DNA from: Pleurocapsa sp. MO_226.B13
Lineage (GTDB): Bacteria; Cyanobacteriota; Cyanobacteriia; Cyanobacteriales; Xenococcaceae
Direction: 5' to 3'
Length of the DNA stretch: 17,716 nt
Assembly (NCBI GenBank): GCA_030064795.1
Contig: JASJEI010000233.1
Span: 1-17,716, forward strand
Shown in pieces: positions 15,028 through 17,716 of the stretch. The position numbers were made by a program, and so were the translations under genes. The notes under the pieces were generated by a model. It was not told the origin of the DNA. It worked only from the letters and a program-made list of their open reading frames with translations, and ran no database searches. Position 1 is the stretch's first letter; each line of letters opens with the position of its first letter.

Positions 15028-15624
15028 TTACTTTTCTTCAAATCTCAGCTTGGTAAAGACACAATCTCGCATCATCGCTTTAGATAATAACTTTTTATAC
15101 TGTCCCGAACTAATGACAAAAGAACCAAAACGTTCTAAATGTGGATTTTGCAACTGAGCATCAAACAGAATATATTGCCTGTCTCGTAAATGCTCTACTA
15201 GCTTCACCATCGCCACCTTAGAGCCTTCGGTAATGCGGAAAAACATTGACTCCCCAATAAATGCCCCTTTGATCGCTATGCCTAATATTCCCCCTGCCAA
15301 TTCTTCTCCTCGCCAAGTCTCAAAGCTGTACGCCCAACCTGCTTGATATAAAGCCCAATAGATCTCCAATAACTCATCAGAAATCCAGGTAGTATCGCGA
15401 TCGGCACATCCCTCACATACGGCTGCAAAATCTCGATTAATAGCCACCGAAAAACGCTCTTGATTCAGTACTCTTTGTAAAGATTTCGGATAGCGAAAGC
15501 GATTATCCAGGGGAATTAAGGTACGCTGACGACTAGAATACCAATCTAGCTGGCCATCATCATCTGCCATTAAAAAATATCCTTGACTGTATCCTTCGAC
15601 AATTAAATCGATATCAATCTTCAT
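15028..15624 (-). CDS. aat: Leucyl/phenylalanyl-tRNA-protein transferase
   Basis: Aat adds Leu or Phe from aminoacyl-tRNA to proteins with N-terminal Lys or Arg, making N-degrons for ClpS/ClpAP-type proteolysis in the cytosol. The 198-residue protein shows, in order, EGYSQGYFLMAD, a WISDELLEIYWALYQAGWAYS block (80-100) followed by FETW, LAGGILGIAIKGAFIGESMF (109-128; the GESMF loop contacts the aminoacyl group), SKVAMVKLVEHL and FDAQLQNPHLERFGS (154-168). It is slightly shorter than the E. coli enzyme at the N-terminus, as is common in cyanobacteria. It converges with the broken gene region and is divergent from the 114-residue gene. No clpS is visible nearby. The start follows an AT-rich stretch without a clear Shine-Dalgarno. 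Confidence 0.95.
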   Translation of the reverse strand: MKIDIDLIVEGYSQGYFLMADDDGQLDWYSSRQRTLIPLDNRFRYPKSLQRVLNQERFSVAINRDFAAVCEGCADRDTTWISDELLEIYWALYQAGWAYSFETWRGEELAGGILGIAIKGAFIGESMFFRITEGSKVAMVKLVEHLRDRQYILFDAQLQNPHLERFGSFVISSGQYKKLLSKAMMRDCVFTKLRFEEK

Positions 15625-15750
15625 ATTTGCTACCAGTATCTATTTCCAAATGAAGACGCCAAAATTTAACAATACCTGTATCTAAATTATTAGTTACGCA
15701 CAGTAGATAGTGAGTAACCTTAAGATATAAACTTCGATATAGCAAAACAG

Positions 15751-16095
15751 ATGACTATGACAGATCCCGCAGAACCGATCGCCCCCATCACCTTACCTAA
15801 AATACAAAATCCCCAACAAGAAGAACTATGGCTTAAAGAGTCTTTACATAAATGGCTAGATGAAGAATTCTTACCCGAAGCAGTGAATCTCAAAATTGCC
15901 CAACGAGCCTCAAAAATTTTTGTGCGTCAACGACTAGAAGGAGAGAACGATCTCGGATCTCTAGTCATTGCAATTATCGCCGAAATGCGTAATTTCGATT
16001 TTAGTCGCAGTTTCTATAGTGAATTTGCCGTTGCTAATGCGGTAAGCGATCTAATTTTAGATAGCCTAGGAATAGATCGCTGTTGCGGTGGATAG
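15751..16095 (+). CDS. Unknown 114-residue acidic protein upstream of a GTPase
   Basis: I do not recognise a family. The protein starts with a Pro-rich polar stretch (MTMTDPAEPIAPITLPKIQN), followed by predicted helices: LWLKESLHKWLDEEFLPEAV (27-46), LKIAQRASKIFVRQRL, and LGSLVIAIIAEMRNFDFSRS, ending in DSLGIDRCCGG with paired cysteines. There is no signal peptide or membrane helix. An alternative ATG lies two codons downstream (15757). It ends 19 bp before the GTPase start on the same strand, so the two are very likely co-transcribed. Its uniform helical composition and position suggest a partner or regulator of the GTPase, which is inference. No strong ribosome-binding site is visible. Confidence 0.8.
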   Translation: MTMTDPAEPIAPITLPKIQNPQQEELWLKESLHKWLDEEFLPEAVNLKIAQRASKIFVRQRLEGENDLGSLVIAIIAEMRNFDFSRSFYSEFAVANAVSDLILDSLGIDRCCGG

Positions 16096-16114
16096 TTTTA
16101 ACGAGCGATAAGCA

Positions 16115-17377
16115 ATGAGTAAATTTGCCTGGATAAATAATTGGAAAAATCGGGCATCAAAAAATATCGATGATGCTACCCAAAGATTGAAAAAGTTAAT
16201 TCCTGTAGATCGAATTGCCCAAACAACTTCTAGCTGGTTTAGCGTCGATGACGAACAGATAGCAGAAATTTTGACCACGGTTCGAGCAAAATTACCAACC
16301 ACTGAAGCCTTATTAATTGGCAAGCCTCAAGCTGGTAAAAGTTCTATTGTCAGAGGGCTAACGGGTGTATCTGCCGAAATTGTCGGACAAGGATTTCGCC
16401 CCCATACCCAAAACACCGAAAGATACGCCTATCCTTCAGAAGAATTACCTCTATTAATTTTTACCGATACAGTGGGTTTAGGAGACATAAATCAAAATAC
16501 GCAAGATATTATTGCCGAATTAGAACAAGAATTAGATCGAACTAACCAGCGTGCCAGAATTCTAATTCTTACCGTAAAAATCAGCGATTTTGCTACCGAT
16601 ACTCTACGACAGGTAGCACATCAATTACGACAAAATTATCCTCATATCCCCTGTCTTTTGGCAGTTACTTGTCTGCACGAAGTTTATCCTGCGGATGTGG
16701 CAGATCATCCTCCATATCCTCCAGACTACGAACCAGTAAATCGCGCTTTTAAAGCAATTCAACAAGACTTTGAGCAACTTTGCGATCGCGCTGTGGCGAT
16801 TGACTTTACTTTAGAAGAAGATAATTTTAATCCGACTTTTTATGGCTTAGAAGCTTTGACAGAAACCTTAGCCGATTTACTTCCCGAAGCCGAATCTCGT
16901 ACCATACATCAATTACTAGATAATAATGCCACCGATGAACTAGGCAATCTATATCGCAATACAGCAAGACGCTACTTGGTTGCTTTTTCGACTATGGCTG
17001 CAACTTTGGCAGCCGTACCTCTACCTTTTGCTACTATGCCTGTTTTGACTACACTGCAAATATCTTTAGTCGGATTATTGGGTAAACTATATGGACAGAC
17101 ATTATCACCTTCTCAAGCTGGTGGAATTGTCAGTGCGATCGCTGGTGGTTTTTTCGCTCAGGCGATCGGTAGAGAATTAATTAAGTTTATTCCTGGCTTT
17201 GGCAGCCTTATTGCAGCATCTTGGGCAGCAGCTTATACTTGGTCACTAGGAGAGGGGGCTTGTGTTTATTTTGGCGATCTTATGGGAGGCAAAAAACCCG
17301 ATCCTAATAAAATTCAATCTGTAATGAAAGAAGCATTTACTTCAGCCAAAGAACAATTCAAAAATGTCGAGTCATAA
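16115..17377 (+). CDS. P-loop GTPase with hydrophobic DUF697-like C-terminal region
   Basis: The 420-residue protein has a helical N-terminal part (1-60) and then a GTPase domain: G1 GKPQAGKSS (69-77), a possible G2 Thr in FRPHTQNTE (94-102), and G3 DTVGLGD (118-124). The expected G4 [N/T]KxD reads TCLHE (185-189), so guanine specificity is not secured. Residues about 280-380 hold two or three hydrophobic segments (YLVAFSTMAATLAAVPLPFA; LTTLQISLVGLLGKLYGQTL; the SAIAGGFFAQAIGRELIKF region) with the Gly-rich FIPGFGSLIAASWAAA, like DUF697/YcjF-type GTPases that associate with membranes. A charged tail follows. It lies 19 bp downstream of the 114-residue gene. The function is unknown; roles in membrane or stress physiology are suggested for relatives only. 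Confidence 0.88.
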   Translation: MSKFAWINNWKNRASKNIDDATQRLKKLIPVDRIAQTTSSWFSVDDEQIAEILTTVRAKLPTTEALLIGKPQAGKSSIVRGLTGVSAEIVGQGFRPHTQNTERYAYPSEELPLLIFTDTVGLGDINQNTQDIIAELEQELDRTNQRARILILTVKISDFATDTLRQVAHQLRQNYPHIPCLLAVTCLHEVYPADVADHPPYPPDYEPVNRAFKAIQQDFEQLCDRAVAIDFTLEEDNFNPTFYGLEALTETLADLLPEAESRTIHQLLDNNATDELGNLYRNTARRYLVAFSTMAATLAAVPLPFATMPVLTTLQISLVGLLGKLYGQTLSPSQAGGIVSAIAGGFFAQAIGRELIKFIPGFGSLIAASWAAAYTWSLGEGACVYFGDLMGGKKPDPNKIQSVMKEAFTSAKEQFKNVES

Positions 17378-17504
17378 TCGACCTCAAAAAAATTTCTAGG
17401 AATTTTCAAGAATTTTGAAAAAAAATTCTCAGCGTAAAATCTTTGTTCCAAAGGCTTTTGAGCTAATGAAAAAAATAATTTCCCAAAAAATCTAAAAAAA
17501 GGGG

Positions 17505-17533
17505 TTGACTAATCGAAATAGATTGCTTATATT
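17505..17533 (+). promoter_or_regulatory. Near-consensus sigma-70 promoter
   Basis: TTGACT (17505-17510) and TATATT (17528-17533) are separated by exactly 17 bp. Each box differs from consensus at one position. Transcription would start near 17540 and give a leader of at least 175 nt to the window end. Confidence 0.75.
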
Positions 17534-17556
17534 GGTAAATGCGCGGTTGAGAGGGG

Positions 17557-17613
17557 ATGCCCCGACAACAACGCCCAGAACCAAGACAAAGCAATAGTTT
17601 GACGGTTTTTTAA
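17557..17613 (+). CDS. Possible 18-residue leader ORF
   Basis: ATG at 17557 begins about 16 nt after the expected transcription start and reads MPRQQRPEPRQSNSLTVF, then TAA. A GAGG sequence lies just upstream (17551-17554), with only two bases of spacing. The peptide is basic and Pro/Gln-rich. It could be a leader peptide, or simply chance in a non-coding leader or small RNA. It is kept because of its position behind a strong promoter. Confidence 0.25.
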   Translation: MPRQQRPEPRQSNSLTVF

Positions 17614-17716
17614 ACACACAGCTTTTGGGAGAAACAAAACTAAAAACCTTCTAGTTAATATTTCCAACTCCGACTCAAGAGAGTGGAGAGAAGAAGAAAC
17701 AGGAAGGAAAAAAATC

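Larger units (their letters stand above)
17378..17716. other. AT-rich leader region running into the window edge
   Basis: After the GTPase stop is an A/T-rich stretch with a weak dyad, TTTTCAA (17403-17409) and TTGAAAA (17415-17421), not a convincing terminator. From 17505 there is a strong promoter, a short ORF, and at the end a purine-rich run including AGGAAGG about ten bases from the edge, which looks like a ribosome-binding site for a plus-strand gene starting just beyond 17716. That gene cannot be identified. Confidence 0.5.

Noticed and set aside
14821..15087. 88-residue plus-strand ORF after the broken gene
   Set aside because: It overlaps the frame-shifted tail of the broken gene and the 3' end of aat, has no recognisable features and includes the CATCTGCG repeat; it is probably chance.
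15670..15750. Promoter for the 114-residue gene near GATATAAACT
   Set aside because: TATAAA-like bases are present but no -35 at a suitable distance; too weak to annotate in AT-rich DNA.

Overview
The window is cyanobacterial. The HIP1 octamer GCGATCGC recurs throughout, inside genes and between them. PanC and CMP kinase are fused in one polypeptide, a cyanobacterial hallmark, and the two-component pair is of the RppA/RppB (NrsR/NrsS) type. The genus cannot be fixed from this sequence; the AT-rich spacers and several insertion sequences suggest a filamentous or pleurocapsalean type genome.

Layout. 1-770: the C-terminal half of an IS200/IS605 TnpB with its right-end hairpin, carrying a small in-frame palindromic insert. 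1017-1784: tatC. 1795-3840 (minus): a histidine kinase and an OmpR-type regulator, divergent from a two-gene unit at 3992-4522 (plus) coding for a Gly/Glu-repeat lipoprotein and a small PepSY-like membrane protein; the spacer between them holds repeats that look like a regulator-binding region. 4553-9317 (minus): a tightly packed unit, transcribed panC/cmk, then an ECM4-type glutathionyl-hydroquinone reductase, then an 18-repeat TPR protein. 9531-10121 (minus): an RlpA-like protein. 10486-11508 (plus): purM.

11607-14864 is the most eventful part. One unrecognised plus-strand gene of about 200-220 codons has been broken by three insertions: a 75-bp MITE-like element flanked by an 8-bp repeat, an IS982-family element flanked by a 6-7 bp repeat, and an IS4-superfamily element flanked by a 5-6 bp repeat. 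Taking out each insert plus one copy of its repeat restores one continuous reading frame, which dates these events to a single gene and fixes the element ends. Both transposases are themselves frameshifted.

15028-15624 (minus): aat, the N-degron leucyl/phenylalanyl transferase. 15751-17377 (plus): a 114-residue unknown protein and a P-loop GTPase with a hydrophobic DUF697-like C-terminal region, probably one operon. 17378-17716 carries a near-consensus promoter, an 18-codon ORF in the leader and a purine-rich ribosome-binding stretch at the very edge, so a further gene probably starts just outside.

No tRNA, rRNA or CRISPR array was seen. The housekeeping genes (tatC, panC/cmk, purM, aat) are intact. 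The accessory interest lies in the regulator/lipoprotein/PepSY locus, the GTPase pair and the insertion cluster.
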